This document shows positions 1 to 12,215 of a DNA stretch of 64,000 nt, one piece after another. Made by a program: the position numbers and the translations under genes. Each line of letters begins with the position of its first letter. Within the stretch, counting starts at the first letter, position 1. Source of the DNA: Symbiodinium natans (lineage: Eukaryota; Sar; Dinophyceae; Suessiales; Symbiodiniaceae); NCBI GenBank assembly GCA_905221605.1, contig CAJNDS010002494.1, positions 92,501 to 156,500 on the forward strand, read 5' to 3'. The notes under the pieces were generated by a model. It did no database searches. It was not told the origin of the DNA and worked only from the letters and a program-made list of their open reading frames with translations.

Positions 1-95
1 TTTAGGGGTTTCGGGGTTTAACTGACGCAAAAGGTAATTATAGCATATGGATGTCGGTTTCCCGGTTAGCCTCCGGCCCTTTCCAAGATTATGAG

Positions 96-178
96 GGGCT
101 TCATCAAGACAAGACTGAGGCAGAAGCTCTGCAACACCACGTCAGCCCTGCGTACCTGCATGAGAGCAAGCCGGTACC
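96..178 (+). CDS. Candidate exon
   Basis: Frame reading MRGFIKTRLRQKLCNTTSAL with a GT donor (GGTACC) after it. Flanked downstream by CCCTAAA text. A second frame is also open, so this is weak. Confidence 0.3.
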
Positions 179-533
179 CTACCAAAAGCCCCTATTCCCC
201 ATAATCAGGGAAAAGGAAACCCTAAGCCCTTGCTTCAAGCCTCCCAACTTCTCAACTAGCTTCCCAACCCGAAGCTTCGAATAGCCCCAAGCGGAGATCC
301 TAAGACCCCCCCCCCCGCCCCCACCGAGACCTAAAACCCTAAACCCTCAACCCTAAAGAGCCCTAAACCCTCTAGAATTTCTAAGCCCTGCAGAGCCCTA
401 AACCCTATGGAGCCCTAAACCCTACGAATCACAAAGCTAACCCAAGACCCTCATCAACGCCTCAATCCACGACCCTTGAACCACAGCTTCGAGGAGGAAC
501 CTGCCTTGGCTCTGAGTGGTGAAATTCGGGGTG

Positions 534-616
534 TAGGGTTTAGGGTTTAGGTTTAGGGTTTAGGGTTTAGGGTTTAGGGTTTAGGGTTTAGGGTTTAGGG
601 TTTAGGGTTTAGGGTT
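534..616 (+). repeat. TTTAGGG array
   Basis: About eleven units of the telomere-type heptamer, one of them TTAGGT-shifted. It is interstitial. Confidence 0.95.
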
Positions 617-1368
617 TTTTGGTTCAGGGCCCTCAGATTCGCCTGCAGTAGAACACTGTAAAAGGGATTGGATAGGTAGGCCTAAGATTCCCCAGTTTCC
701 TTCGGAGAAGTCGTACGCCTGAGGAGGCGGAGCGAATTCTGCGGCTCTCTGGAAGGCGGTGCTGCCGGAGCTGGGTTCCTGCGTCGCGGGGTCGAGAGCC
801 CCGAAGCCACAGCCCTTGGGTTTAGGGTTCAGGGTTCCGGGTTCAGGGTAGTTTCAGGGTTTAGGGTTCAGGGTTTGGGGTTCGGGGTTCTAGATCTATA
901 GTCGTTAATTCAGACCAGTTTTAACAAGAACGGGCCACCCTGTCTACGCGGCAGGCTCTGCCGACCCATTCGGCTAAGTGATGTGAGGAAAGGCCCGCCA
1001 CTGAGGCGCTCCCCTCACAATGCGGGGAGGGGGAGGGGGTGTGGATTAGGGAACTTAGGATTGGGGGTTTGGGGTTAGGGTTCAGATTTCAGGGTTTGCA
1101 GGAGTTAGGGCTCAGGGCTTGGGATGAGGGTGGTTTTCCAGACGATTCGGGGAAGGGCTGTGGAACTTTGGGAATGGGACCCTCGGCCCTAGAGCCTAGA
1201 ATTCTGCAGGGCTTTCTTGCCGGAATAGATTCAGGTTGAGAGCGTGAGGCAAACATCCTCATGTTTTTTTGCAGGGGCACACCTCCGCTTGGTTTTCCAG
1301 CTCGATTATACACTTGGGACTGGGCCTGTCCCCCCACGAGCCCTGAGACCGGAACCGTTTAAGTCTTC

Positions 1369-1437
1369 GTCATGCAGGAAGACCATTGTGGCCAACGCCA
1401 AGGCCGGTGAACCGCCTGATCGGGATTCGCCGGGTCG
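1369..1437 (+). CDS. Candidate exon
   Basis: After CATGCAG the frame KTIVANAKAGEPPDRDSPGR is open to a GTGAAT or TAA. Composition is coding-like. Family unknown. Confidence 0.35.
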
Positions 1438-1772
1438 ACTTTGTGAAGTGAATCGCCCCTAATTCACGTGATGTGATTGAGGTCATAAGGTTGAATGGAG
1501 AGCGAGGACGGGTGCGTGGAGTTTCAAAGTTCTGGGGGCAAAGTAGCCATAAAAATTGGCTCATCTGCCCTACACTACTGCAGTTCCTATGAAGGTATAT
1601 GAACCACAAACCCTTTTAGGGTTCATGTGATCCTTCAGGAGGTGATAGGTTTCTGTGGTGAGTCGCCATGCATTGCTAGTATTTCCCGCCGCTAGGACTT
1701 TGCTGCTCACCCCGTTGTGCAGGGACAGTGAGGCTCGCATCTGAACCCCATGAAACAAGGGTTCCCTGTTAT

Positions 1773-1918
1773 TACTGTTTAGGGGACCCCTAAGCCCTAA
1801 ACCCTAAGCCCCTAAGCCCCTAAGCCCCTAAGCCCCTAAGCCCCTAAGCCCCTAAGCCCCTAAGCCCCTAAGCCCCTAAGCCCTAAGCCCTAAGCCCTAT
1901 GCCCTAAGCCCTAAACCC
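1773..1918 (+). repeat. CCCCTAAG variant array
   Basis: Starts with CCCTAAGCCCTAAACC, then about ten CCCCTAAG octamers, then back to CCCTAAG. Confidence 0.9.
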
Positions 1919-2614
1919 CATTCCTCCCAAAACCGGCAGCACCCCAAAGACAGGAACGGCGAGCGGCCGCAGAGATGTGTGAGATCTACTCGGTGAGCAA
2001 GTGTCCCTGGCTTCGTATTGTTGAATCGCACAACCGCAACCCCTAGAATGTCCCGACTCCTAGAACAAGAAGCCCAAGAAATCTCTGATAACACAAGCCC
2101 GCGAATCCCTGGCCCGAATCTGTGACGAAGCAGGCGACAGATTTCCCGGGTTTTGGGCCCGTTGTTGTAGGAACCTACAGCCTACCTTTGCGGGCTTAGT
2201 GTTTCTGGATCCCTCAGTCTTGACCCTGAATCCTAGAAACTGCAAACCCATCCCCAAATGCCAGCACCTGGCAGGCTGCAAGCGCGATTGCTCCTCAACC
2301 GCGAGAACCATCCAGGACTGCGCAGGGGAATTAGGGCTAAGAGTGTTTATGGGGTTAGGGGCTCAGGGTTCAGATTCCCTAGGCCCATGGGCATCACCTG
2401 CACAAGACAGGAACAAAAGCAATATTGCAAATGATACGTGCACCCTTTCTTGGGCGTTTCCTCCATCGTCGCCTTCCTAAGGGCGGGAGTTGCAACTTCT
2501 TCTACCCTCTTAAGGGTGTAGTTGTAAATTTGGGTAGCCTGTGGGGAGCTGAATATATTCAGTTCTTCAGCCTTTCAATCGGTTTAGGCCTGGGCCCCTA
2601 CACCCTAAACTTGT

Positions 2615-2728
2615 GATGTTCCCCCTTGTACGTATACTTACTAGCAGCCCTTAGTCGGGATTATCATGGGGGCGGGGGTACTTGAATCCCCATTAAGGAC
2701 TGTTGGTATAAGGGAAACCATCCCAACC
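2615..2728 (+). mobile_element. TIR element, GATGTTCCCCC family
   Basis: GATGTTCCCCCTTGTAC at the left, GTATAAGGGAAACCATCCCAACC at the right; interior AGCAGCCCTTAGT / TTAAGGACTGTT also inverted. Confidence 0.75.
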
Positions 2729-2744
2729 CTAAACCCTCAAGCCG

Positions 2745-2843
2745 CAGTCTGGGGCCATGAGCGCATCATGGTCTACGGCAAGATGATCTCAGAGTACCTG
2801 GTGCCGGATGTCTATGCGAACGAGCCCATCGAGGCGTGTGTAT
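2745..2843 (+). CDS. Candidate exon
   Basis: Frame AVWGHERIMVYGKMISEYLV followed by PDVYANEPIEACV, bounded by CCCTAAACCCTCAAG before and a GTGTATAG-type donor after. One of the better single exons by codon composition. It directly follows a TIR element. Family not recognised. Confidence 0.45.
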
Positions 2844-3045
2844 AGGGGCGCGGGGGGGGGGGGGAAGAGCCCTGCACTTGTGGGCAGAGAACCCTAAACC
2901 CTAAACCCAAAACCGCAAAACCCTAAATCCTAAGCCCTAAGCCCTAAGCCCTAAGCCCTAAGCCCTAAACCCTAAACCCTAGTCCCCGAGGCCACGTCCC
3001 AACTCCTGGAGCGTCACAAGAGAGCTCAAGCTCAAGTCTCGCTCA

Positions 3046-3104
3046 GATGTCCGTCCCGCTCAAGTTCCGGGCTGCTTTTCGAGAAGATGCGGCCGGAACC
3101 CCAG
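3046..3104 (+). CDS. Candidate exon
   Basis: CTCAG acceptor, then MSVPLKFRAAFREDAAGTP, then CCAG/GTTTCA as donor. Could be the last visible piece of a gene upstream of the GILT gene. Confidence 0.35.
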
Positions 3105-3643
3105 GTTTCAGAAGCCTTTGCCCCCCCCCCCCCCCCCCGGTTTTTTCGTGTTCTTCAATTTGCTTGTATTCTTGTTTAAGAAGCCTTTTTTTCTTTGAAA
3201 TTTTCGCTTCAGTGCAAAGTTGTTCATGTCGCGTGGTTGCTCCGGGGTTGTCGATGGATCCAAAGACTCCCCAAATCACAGGGTTTAGGGTTTCGGGTTT
3301 AGGTTTAAACAAAAGCCGCCGCGGCGACAAGTTAAGTTGAGACTCGCCTGGGGTTAATAAGGGTGTGGGCATAAAGAGGTGTACGGGCTTGGCACGATGG
3401 CTACCTGGCGTAACTATGTACCTTCACAAAGTGCGCCCTCAACGGACCGTGCAAACTGCGGAAGCCGAGTGCGGTTCGAGAGCGAACCTGAAACCACACA
3501 TGGCGCGCTTGGAGTAGCCGAGGCCTCTAAAGGGTTTGGGTTTTAAGGCTTTCCTGTTCACTCCTTCATCTCAACCCTGAACCCTTGGGAAGCTCCCTCA
3601 TAAGCCCTTTAGACTGAAGCCGGAAGTTCGTCCGCCCGGAGCC

Positions 3644-6600
3644 ATGGCTCTGAAAGCAGCGGTGGCCGCTGCCATCCTCGCCTTTGCGGCTGCCAAGCCA
3701 CCGGTCTGCAACAGAGATTCGGGTCTCGCCACACACACCGTCACACGGGGCTCTTTTTTTGGAATTGCGAGCCGGCACAAGTTGGGGAGCACCTTTTTGA
3801 GGGAAGACTTCGTGTGAAGTTGTACAGAACTTCGGAATGCTGGAGGACTGCGCGCCTTGACATGTCGGCAACTTCGCCTAGCTGGAGTTGGAGGATATGG
3901 ATGGGCGGGAGCAGGGGCGATGAGTCCAACAGCCAAACGCATGACTTCAATCCCGAAGCCCAAGGGTTGCTACGATCCAAACCCTGCGGTAGGTTTGGGG
4001 GGGTTGAGAACGCTTTGATGTACTGAGTTAGCCAGCGCCAGCCTGCTTCGGGTGTAGGGCAGGGTTCAATTTAGGGTCATGTCTAGTCCCATGCTCCTTC
4101 AGGATGTGAAACCATGGCTTATTTTTAAGCTAGCAGCCCCAGAATGTGTTAAGAACTCCAGAGTTGTTATATATGGCACCAAAGGAGAGTGTAAACCCTT
4201 AAGTAAACCCTAAACCTTAAACCCCAAACCCCAAACCCCGAACCCTAAACCCTAAACCCTAAACCCTAAACCCTAAACCCTAAACCCTAAACCCTACCGC
4301 CAGCTTTGGAGCCGAGGACCCGCCGAAGCAACTCGCCGGTGTCGGTGCAGCTCTTTGGCGAGTCGGGCTGCCCCGACACCACGGCCTTCATCGCCGGCCC
4401 GCTTGCTGAAGCTGAGCAGGCAGGAGCTGAGTACGGGAGCCTAAGGGGCGTGTGTAGAATCTACATACATATGTACATATGTATTATATATATATATATG
4501 TATTTATTTGTTGATTATCTACAAGTATGTATATACATATTTTCGAAACATTGCTAGCATGATCTCCTTGTAATCTATGACATGCGCCGAAATAGAGGTG
4601 GCTTGAGCATTGTAGAAGTTACCGGCGACCTGTCAAGGCGGCCGGCGTTGCAGAAATTATGCGAAGCATGGCCGCACCTATGGCCAGTTTCGGAGGCCGA
4701 TGCGATGTTTTTCATCTAAGGCCCCCTTTTGCAGCTAGAGGCTTTTGAGGCTGTGTTTGCCCCTGCGTGTTGGATTTTGCCTCCGACTCAGCTCCTGCTG
4801 TCGGGGCCCCACGTGTGCACACGCACATGCACACGCACACGCACACGCACACGCGCACGCACACGCACACGCACACGCACCCCCCTTCCCCCCGGCCACC
4901 CCGCCCTACCAACCTTTGCAACTGGAGCCTCTTGGCCTTCAATTCAACAGAAGCATGGGACGGGCATTGCAGGCACAACCTGGAACTAGGTAGATCAAGC
5001 TTATGGCCCTGAAGTCTTCGCTTAGAGTCTTCAAACCCGCAGCGTGACCCTCAACACGAAATTCTCCAACGCCCCTAAACCCGAAACCCTAAACCCTAAA
5101 CCCTAAACTGGCCCTAAACCCTAAACCCCCATGAGGCCCTGAAGTTCTGAGGCTTGGACTGGACCCCCTTTGGCAATGCCTACTTCCTCACGGCGGAGTG
5201 TGGAGGAGTGCCCTCTCCTCCAGGCCTGTGAAGGGTTTAGGGTTTAGGGTTTAGGGTTTAGGGTTTAGGGTTTAGGGTTTAGGGTTTAGGGTTTAGGGTT
5301 TAGGGTTTAGGGTTTAGGGTTAGGGTTTAGGGTTTAGGGTTTAGGCTTTAGGGTTTAGGGTTTAGGGTTTGGCCCCGCCAGAGGGGGCCCTTAAAGTGCG
5401 AGAGAAGCGCCTTAAAGATAATGCAGGTTCCGTGAGTATTCCCCCCCCCAACTCTCAAGATCAACATGTTCTGGGGGGCTGAAGATCAACATGTTCTGGG
5501 GGGCTGACCTTGAGGGCCCCCCCCCCCCCCCCCCGAATAACTTTAGGGTCTGGGTCGTCGTGCATAGTAGTGGTAAATGGTTGGCCGACGCGCTTTAATT
5601 TCACTGGTTGCTTGTTCCCCAGGGCGGGAAGGGGGGGGGGTCAAAAGAGTCATTCAGATTGCACCCGCATTTGCAGCGTTATCGCCTCTTTGTACAACAT
5701 AATGCGCAAGGATGTGGAACAAGACACGTTATCACAAGCATCCATGCCTGTCACGAGCATGCCCACAACATTGGTATTTGCAGCGTTACTGCCTCTTTGT
5801 ACACCATACTGCACCGGTTCATTGACACAGAGCCACATTGGGATGCTGAGCCCCTACACCTTAACCTGGCACCCCAAGCGCCCCCCCAAATCCCTACCCA
5901 CCCCTCCCCCGAATTCCCGAACATCCCGAAGCTGCCCCTAAGAGGTCCCAAAGAATCCCCTAGCGTCGCTACCGCCACTATGCTTCAGCTTTGAGGGGGC
6001 TTGGTGCCTCTTCAGTTCGAGGCTCTTGGAACTTAGCCCTTCTCGACCCAGACCCCGGCTTCGGAAGACCTAGGTGCAACAAAGTTTAGGGTTTAGGGTT
6101 TAGGGTTTAGGGTTTAGGGTTTAAGGAACCCTGAGATAAGAAGTTCGAAGAAGGATGCGGAGACAGCTCCAGCTGCCTCTACAACGCCACGGTGCGGGCG
6201 CCTGGGCTGGGAACTTTCGGGTTGGCTTAAAAACCCTATAAACCCTATAAACCCTATAAACCCTATAAACCCTATAAACCCTATAAACCCTATAAACCCT
6301 ATAAACCCTATAAACCCTATAAACCCTATAAACCCTAAGCCCTAAAAAAAGTTTAGAGCTTTAGGGTTTTGAGGGCATTCTGGGCTCTTCATCGGGTTTA
6401 GGGTTTAAGGACTCTAAAACCCTAAGCCCTTACTTGCCCTCACCCTTTCTAGCATCCACCCAGATCAGGATGGGGAGGCTGCGTTTTTTCCTGTTCCTGA
6501 AGATCAGCCCAGGAGTGCTTCCTGAAGCACTGTGGCCTGGGAGGCCCGACCAGTTCTGAGGGTTTTGGGCTTTGTTTTGAGGGCTTTAGGGCTTTAGGGG

Positions 6601-9275
6601 GTTTTGGGCGTTTTGTGTTTAAGTGGCCTTCGGGGCTTAAGAGGTTAATGGGCTTTGCTGTTTAGGCATTAAAGTTCGACTTCTAGAAATGCCTTGGCAC
6701 CCATAACCATTCAGCCCCTCTTCGCTTCAGGCGTCCATGAATCAAAAGATCCTTCAAGTATCCTCAAGCCCTCAGCAGAAGGCCACGCAACCCCCAAAAA
6801 AACAGAGGACCGCACGCCGCCCAAAAGTTGCAAACCGAGATTTTAGGATGTAGGGCCCCAACCCCTAAAATCCCACATCCCAGAACCGCCAAGTTGTAAA
6901 CCCAAGCCCTAGAAAGCCTACAAGCCCCTAAGCACAGAATGAAGACATTCTACAACGTCACAATCCCCATACTGCACCTCTTGTTACCCTAAACCCTAAA
7001 CCCTAAACCCTAGACCCTAAACCCTAAACCCTAAACCCTAAACCCTAAGCCCTAAGCCCTAAGCCCTAAGCCCCTTTCCACCGACTACGAGCGCTGAATC
7101 ACATCAGCGCATTGGGTGCGAAAGGCGATCCGTTTCCCGACTGCTACTCTCCCGGCCACGTGCGCTGCCAGCATGGCCACGTCGAGTGCTTGGCCAACAA
7201 GATCGAGGCGCATCATTTAGGGTTTAGGGTTTAGGGTGTAGGGTTTAGGGTTTAGGGTTTAGGGTGTAGGGTTTAGGGTTTAGGGTTTAGGGTGTAGGGT
7301 TAGGGTTTGGGGGGATTTCCGGCAACAAGCCCGAAACCCTAAACTTGACTGGATGTTTAAGTGCCCCCTAACCATGATCTGCCTAGCAGATGTTAGTAAG
7401 CAGCCTGACCAAGATGGGGGGCGCTCCCCTCATGTACCTCAAATATAGTCTACTCCCCTTTGTAGGGACCCCATCCCCGGCACCCCTCCCCCCCCCCACC
7501 CCCCAAGAAAGAAGAAAAACAAACAAGAAACACAATAAGAATAAAGTAGGTCCTCGACCGTAAGCCCTAAACCCTCAAACCTAAACCCTAAACCCTAAAC
7601 CCTGGCCCCCCAGCCCGCCGAAGGCCTGCGCCAAGGTGAAGGATCCGCACAGCACCCTGGCAAAGGGATGGGTTTAGGGTTTAGGGTGTAGGGAACAAAG
7701 AAGCTGGGGAGGTTAGCCTTGCTTTAGGGTGTGTAGGTTTTTGTGTCAGGGACTTCGGGGTTTACAGGTTTTTGCTTACCAGTGCTTTAGGGTCTAGCTC
7801 TATCGGTCACGTTTAGGGTTTTGGTTTTGGTGTCAGATTGAGTTCTATATCAGGCTGGTAATCGTAGTCCGCTGCCCCCCGCCCGCTACTCTTGAAATAG
7901 GGATCTTAAGAACACCACTAGGTCCAGTGAAAACATATATTCAGGGCCACTGCGGTTTGTTGATAATATTGGATTTCGCGTTCCGGCTCGGTCTAGTAGG
8001 CTCCTTAGCTCCTCGCAGCCGCAAAACCCACGCCTGGTTTATGTCATGATGGCCAGCTCCCCTCCCCTTGCGACCAATTTTCTCTTGCAGGTCACGACAT
8101 GGCACTTCTACTGCCGCAGTCTTTCCACCCTCTGCTTCTAGACAAGGTTCCCTTTAATTATAAGCCCTGAACCTGAGACTTACCGCAAGGTTATTGGCCC
8201 ATCTCACGATGCATGGAGCTGGCCTTCTACCACGGGAAGCTTGCGACTGGGAAGTCCACGGACGCCGAAGTGCATGATGCTGCTTGCCTGGGATGTTTGC
8301 GATGTAAGGGGATGAGGGCTTTTGGCATTTAAGGGCCTGGAGCCAGGTTCTGAACTCTCTCCACCTGAAAAAAGACCGAAGGCCTTTAGCTATGAATCCT
8401 AACTACCAACCTTAAGTTTGCATATGCCTAAGCCCCAAGCCAAGGGCAAGCCTTAAACCATGAACCCTCTGACCCTACAGTGGCTGAGCGAAATCCTGCA
8501 TGACCTCGGCAGCCACCCCCTTGCTTTCATGTGCGAACTCCGTCTGACTTCTCCCTTCCCCCCCCCCCCCCCATCTCAGTGTGGTTTATGGGGCCGGGTC
8601 ATGCAGAACTTCTATGACTCGAGCGTACAGCCTTTGCCGCTCCTGCAGATACGACATTAGTTGCAGGGAGAGGCAACTGCAACGACAAATCGATGCAGAA
8701 ATGTTTCGTATGAACAGCACCTGGAGCCGAAACAGGCGATGGATGACGTAGGGTACGGTAAGGTGGCTGCGAGCTGCGGGATCACCAGCGAGACCTTCGC
8801 TTTCTGCGAGTCGCACGGCCATGATGCAGTCGTGGCCATGGCCAATTCCACGCCGCCCCACCCAGGCAGGGTTTCGTCGTAGGTGCCGTCAGATATAGAT
8901 ACATATATTTATAATATAGTATATTATGTTCTATAATATCATGTATGTACAAATTTTATTTAGAGGCTTTCTTGCAACCATGTCTGATCGCCTGAGGGTC
9001 GGGCAGTGGCGCATGGCAGGCGTCCCGTACGTGTTGGTGAACGGCGTGGCTTTGTCTGAGACGAAGGACTTCCTGAAGAAGGTCTGCGAGGCTTACGAAG
9101 GAGACTGCCCCTACATAGGTTCAGTAACAAAACAGCACTACAGAGGGGTTTAGGGTTTAGGGTTTAGGGTTTAGGGTTTAGGGTTTAGGGCACGTGCACT
9201 TCTTTTGCTTTTGTGCTTTTGGCAGGAGAGCAGCCGGCCGGCTGCCAAAACAAGGCAGCCTCAATGCTCCTGTAG
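3644..9275 (+). CDS. GILT-like thiol reductase, multi-exon gene
   Basis: Secreted or lysosomal thiol reductase of the gamma-interferon-inducible lysosomal thiol reductase (GILT) family, which reduces protein disulfides. Exon 1 (3644-3703) encodes a signal peptide (MALKAAVAAAILAF). Later exons I place at about 4312-4419 (VSVQLFGESGCPDTTAF, a CxxT in place of CxxC), 4735-4775, 4946-4990, 5152-5207 (DWTPFGNAYFLTAECGG), 6141-6210, 7092-7207 (RCQHGHVECLANKIE), 7624-7666, 8190-8303, 8580-8624, 8763-8865, 9020-9118 (GVPYVLVNG) and 9226-9275, ending in TAG. The family signature CQHGxxECxxNxxEAC is completed across the 7207/7624 junction, and PPHPGVPYVLVNG across 8865/9020. Donors include GT, GC (7208, 8866) and GA (7667). 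The exon 3/4 and 8303/8580 junctions are not resolved in frame. Introns carry telomere-type arrays. Identity is firm; exact exon ends are less so. Confidence 0.85.
4197..4297 (+). repeat. CCCTAAA array before a GILT exon
   Basis: Degenerate at its left end, perfect heptamers at the right, about 15 bases before the exon. Confidence 0.95.
4806..4881 (+). repeat. ACACGC/CA microsatellite
   Basis: Alternating ACACGC units in a GILT intron. Confidence 0.9.
5231..5371 (+). repeat. TTTAGGG array after a GILT exon
   Basis: About twenty near-perfect units in the intron that follows the exon ending at 5207. Confidence 0.95.
6229..6340 (+). repeat. CCCTATAAA variant array
   Basis: About twelve perfect nonamers CCCTATAAA; a two-base insertion into the telomere unit spread through the whole array. 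Confidence 0.95.
6983..7075 (+). repeat. CCCTAAA to CCCTAAG array
   Basis: Heptamers switching to CCCTAAG at the right end, just before the CQHG-signature exon of the GILT gene. Confidence 0.95.
7214..7310 (+). repeat. TTTAGGG/TGTAGGG array
   Basis: Mixed units with a recurring TGTAGGG, starting within 10 bases of the donor at 7208. Confidence 0.95.
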
Positions 9276-9464
9276 TCGGCGATGTGCTCTGCAATTGAAG
9301 GGATCCCCATGCATTTTCTTGAAGGTTAGATGTACTGTAGACGACGCTTGGTCATGCATGTAAGGCAAGAAAAGAGCCCCAAAGGCGAGAAGGGCCTTTC
9401 GGGCCCGCCCCACATGATCGACAAATCGCAGAGAATCAACACATGCGGCTACTATAGGCTGAAG

Positions 9465-9520
9465 GGGTCGGAAGAATTGCTAATCGTATTCCCTTCTGTC
9501 CCTTCGTAACTATAGTATAA
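9465..9520 (+). repeat. Dispersed repeat, GGGGTCGGAA.AATTGCTAAT family
   Basis: GGGGTCGGAAGAATTGCTAA and CCCTTCTGTCCC; a second copy is at 33127-33180 and a weaker one near 31318. Otherwise 9280-9560 shows no gene. Confidence 0.6.
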
Positions 9521-10110
9521 TACCCTAAACCCTAAACCCTGAATCCTAAACCCTAAACCCTAAACCCTATATTATGCAGCTCGAGGCTGCACAGTGACTG
9601 CAGAGGGGGTTCTGCGTTTGGCCGTTTCACCTCGGCAGTTCAGACTGCTGCGCGAACAAAAATGCTGAGAGCTCGATGCCTCCACTTACGCATCTGCGCC
9701 CCCAGGGTTTAGGGTTTGGGGTTTGGGGTTTGGGTTTAGGGCTCAGGGGTTTGGAGTTTGGGGTTTGGGTTAAGGTTTGGGGCCATGTGGTGAAGCGTTC
9801 GTGCCACGAGCGTTGCACATGCACGCACATGCGTACGTGTGCATACTGAATATATATATATATATATATGTAATGATTGTTGTTTCTCATTGGTACACTG
9901 GGACTTTTGTTTTTTGGCTCTATGTTCTCAATCATGGTCACGGTTCGTAGACTGAGTCTCAACAGTAGCCTGGAAGGCATCCGTTCGGGCTGTAAGGTAG
10001 TAGGTATGGGCAACGCGGCATGCATCGTGGAACAATAGTCATGTCCGATAGTAAGGTTCCTTCAGCTTTCATCATTCTGGGAAGACCAGACCCTCAACCT
10101 CCTTTGCCGA

Positions 10111-10178
10111 GGATCCATACCACCCGACCGGCGAAGCAGCCTGGAACAGGGAGCTGGAAAGGCACGATGTTCTTATCT
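10111..10178 (+). CDS. Candidate exon
   Basis: Frame DPYHPTGEAAWNRELERHDV after GCCGAG; the frame stays open further to 10322. Good codon composition. No family recognised. Confidence 0.4.
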
Positions 10179-10390
10179 TTGTACGGGTCTTGACACCAAA
10201 TTTGGGCTTGTACATGCATAGGCCACATCTGCATGAGGGTAGTTCTCGAAATTGGGATCCGCTTCAAGGGTCCCTTATTTCAAGGGTGCCGTACCTGAAG
10301 ATAGGACCCAAAAAGGGAGCCTAATGTAGAGAACCTCCACATACCCTTGTGCCTGTAGCCTGGGCGGGATGGAAGCCACCTGCAGGCTCT

Positions 10391-10435
10391 GGGGGGCACT
10401 TGAGCCTGAGCTTGAAAAAGCTCCCCGAGCTCCGC
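10391..10435 (+). CDS. Candidate exon
   Basis: GCAG acceptor then GSGGHLSLSLKKLPELRK, running into CCCTAAA-like text. Confidence 0.3.
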
Positions 10436-10632
10436 AAACCCCCTCAGCCCTAAATCCCTAAGCCCCTAAACCCAACACCCCAGACCCTGAACCCTAAGCC
10501 CTTAAACCACCACACTTAGATCTGGGGGGTCGGAGGGCAGGACCCCAGACCCTAAACCCGAAGCCCTTAAACCGCTACACTTAACTTATGGGAGTTGGAG
10601 GGCCTCAGGGGGCTGCCAGGAGGGGACTAAAG

Positions 10633-10690
10633 TCGGAGATCGGCGAGGGCAAGGTCATCGAGGAGCTGCTGAGGAGCCTTTGCCTGCGGG
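10633..10690 (+). CDS. Candidate exon
   Basis: After CTAAAG the frame SEIGEGKVIEELLRSLCLR has a clear helix-like pattern. TTTAGGG repeats follow at 10745. Confidence 0.4.
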
Positions 10691-10892
10691 CAAAAAACTT
10701 TGGGACCTCTTTCAGAGAATGATGGGGGTTTATGGTTTCGGTTTTAAGGGTTAAGGGTTTAGGGTTTAGGGTTTAGGGTTTAGGGTTACTACTTGGGTAG
10801 TTTCTCTAATTAGGGTCCCGTTCTTGGATCCCTTTGTAAAGGATGCCGCCTTATAATGGGTACTCGAAAAGGTCTTTACATACCACTTGCTT

Positions 10893-11082
10893 GTTAGCCC
10901 AGCGGTACCCTTTACCCTTTCTTTTTTGGGTTTCTGGGTTCCCATATGAAGCAGGGTATAAATTTCTGTTTTTGGTGAGTGTATATAAGGTTCCTTTTTA
11001 AAATTGGTGAGAGTATATATTTGGTGTCCTTTTGGGGGTACAAGAAATATAAACCCTACTTCATATAAAGTAACAAGCCAAT
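10893..11082 (+). mobile_element. TIR element, GGTAGCCCAG family, longer divergent copy
   Basis: GTTAGCCCAGCGGTACCC at the left, then a TATA-rich interior and CATATAAAGTAACAAGCC at the right. Confidence 0.55.
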
Positions 11083-11433
11083 TTCCTCAAGAATCTTGAA
11101 AACAAAATCAACAATAGTCCCTATACTACCCTTGCAGGGAAGAGTATTCTTAGTTTTTTTTTTTTTTGGGGGGGGGGGGAGGGTTCTTCAGCAAACTGTA
11201 ATACAATGCTGCTACTGCATATGGTTAGTTGGACCCTTCAAAGAACTACCCACTACATGATTGTTAGCTCCATTTAGATGTATTGTGCTTGCCCCCTTGA
11301 GCGCATAATAGTTGATTTTCTTGAAGCTCTGAATATAGGATACGATAACGACTATGATGATTGCTGCGATAATGCTTGAAAAGCTAGACATACATGCGGT
11401 AGGGCTTATGTGGCCGTGATTGATGAGTGTGTT

Positions 11434-11520
11434 TACATGTATATATATATATATGTATGTATATGTACATATATATATATATATGTACATATACATACAT
11501 ATATATATATATAGATATAT
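11434..11520 (+). repeat. TA-rich palindrome
   Basis: ATGTATATATATATATATG, then TACATATATATATATATATG, then the mirrored arm; an inverted repeat of about 80 bases. The surrounding 11000-11790 region is AT-rich without a gene I can support, apart from a CTCCCT run at 11702. Confidence 0.85.
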
Positions 11521-11800
11521 TCATGTATGGCTCCTTCTTGATATTTTCCCTAAGCTACCAGAGAACTATGACACCGGCTAGACTTGGATATGAACCATGG
11601 CCACAGCTTTGGCAATAAAGTGCTTTTGCCATTTTCAGTGCCGCTTCAAGTTTTGTCATGTCAAGGTTTCATTCCATTCTCATGATCCGGATAGCTCGAA
11701 CCTCCCTCTCCCTCTCCCTCTCCCTCTCTCTTTCTCCTTCTCCGTTTTCACTTTCTCCCCGACCTGCCCGCAATTTCACGAATGAAATTCGATGAAAAAG

Positions 11801-11867
11801 GCTCCTGTGCCCGAAGTCCGAACTCGGAGGAGGGAAGGGGATGCCAAGCTGGACGCGCTGAGCTCAG
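11801..11867 (+). CDS. Candidate exon
   Basis: Frame PVPEVRTRRREGDAKLDALS between AAAAAG and CTCAG/GC (GC donor). Confidence 0.35.
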
Positions 11868-12136
11868 GCTTCCAAACACCCGCCGACAGCCGAAGAGCAT
11901 TATAGCGTTTTGGGTTTAGGGTTAGACCCTATGAGTTGAGTTGCAAGCTCATGACTCATGTCTGAGGTGGCCGAGAACATGTTCACTGAGGCTGGTGCAG
12001 CTTCGACTCCCCTAAGTTAAGGGGATCCAAGCCTAGGGAATGGCGGGTATGGCTTCTTGCGCGGTGCAAACTTTACGGCCTGCCCTTGGCCACGAAGCCT
12101 CCGGCGTTTTTGCCGGAGCTCGGGGCCCTGAGAGCC

Positions 12137-12211
12137 GGTTTAGGGTTTAGGGTTTAGGGTTTAGGGTTTAGGGTTTAGGGTTTAGGGTTTAGGGTTTAGG
12201 GTTTAGGGTGT
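12137..12211 (+). repeat. TTTAGGG array
   Basis: Ten near-perfect units directly before an exon-like island. Confidence 0.95.
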
Positions 12212-12215
12212 CGGA

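Noticed and set aside
534-616. A true chromosome end
   Set aside because: Arrays are short, in both orientations and occur throughout the window, so they are interstitial.
4712-5012. ORFs of repeated HAHAHA/RTRTRT/VCVCVC
   Set aside because: Translations of the ACACGC microsatellite; only the small GILT pieces there are kept.
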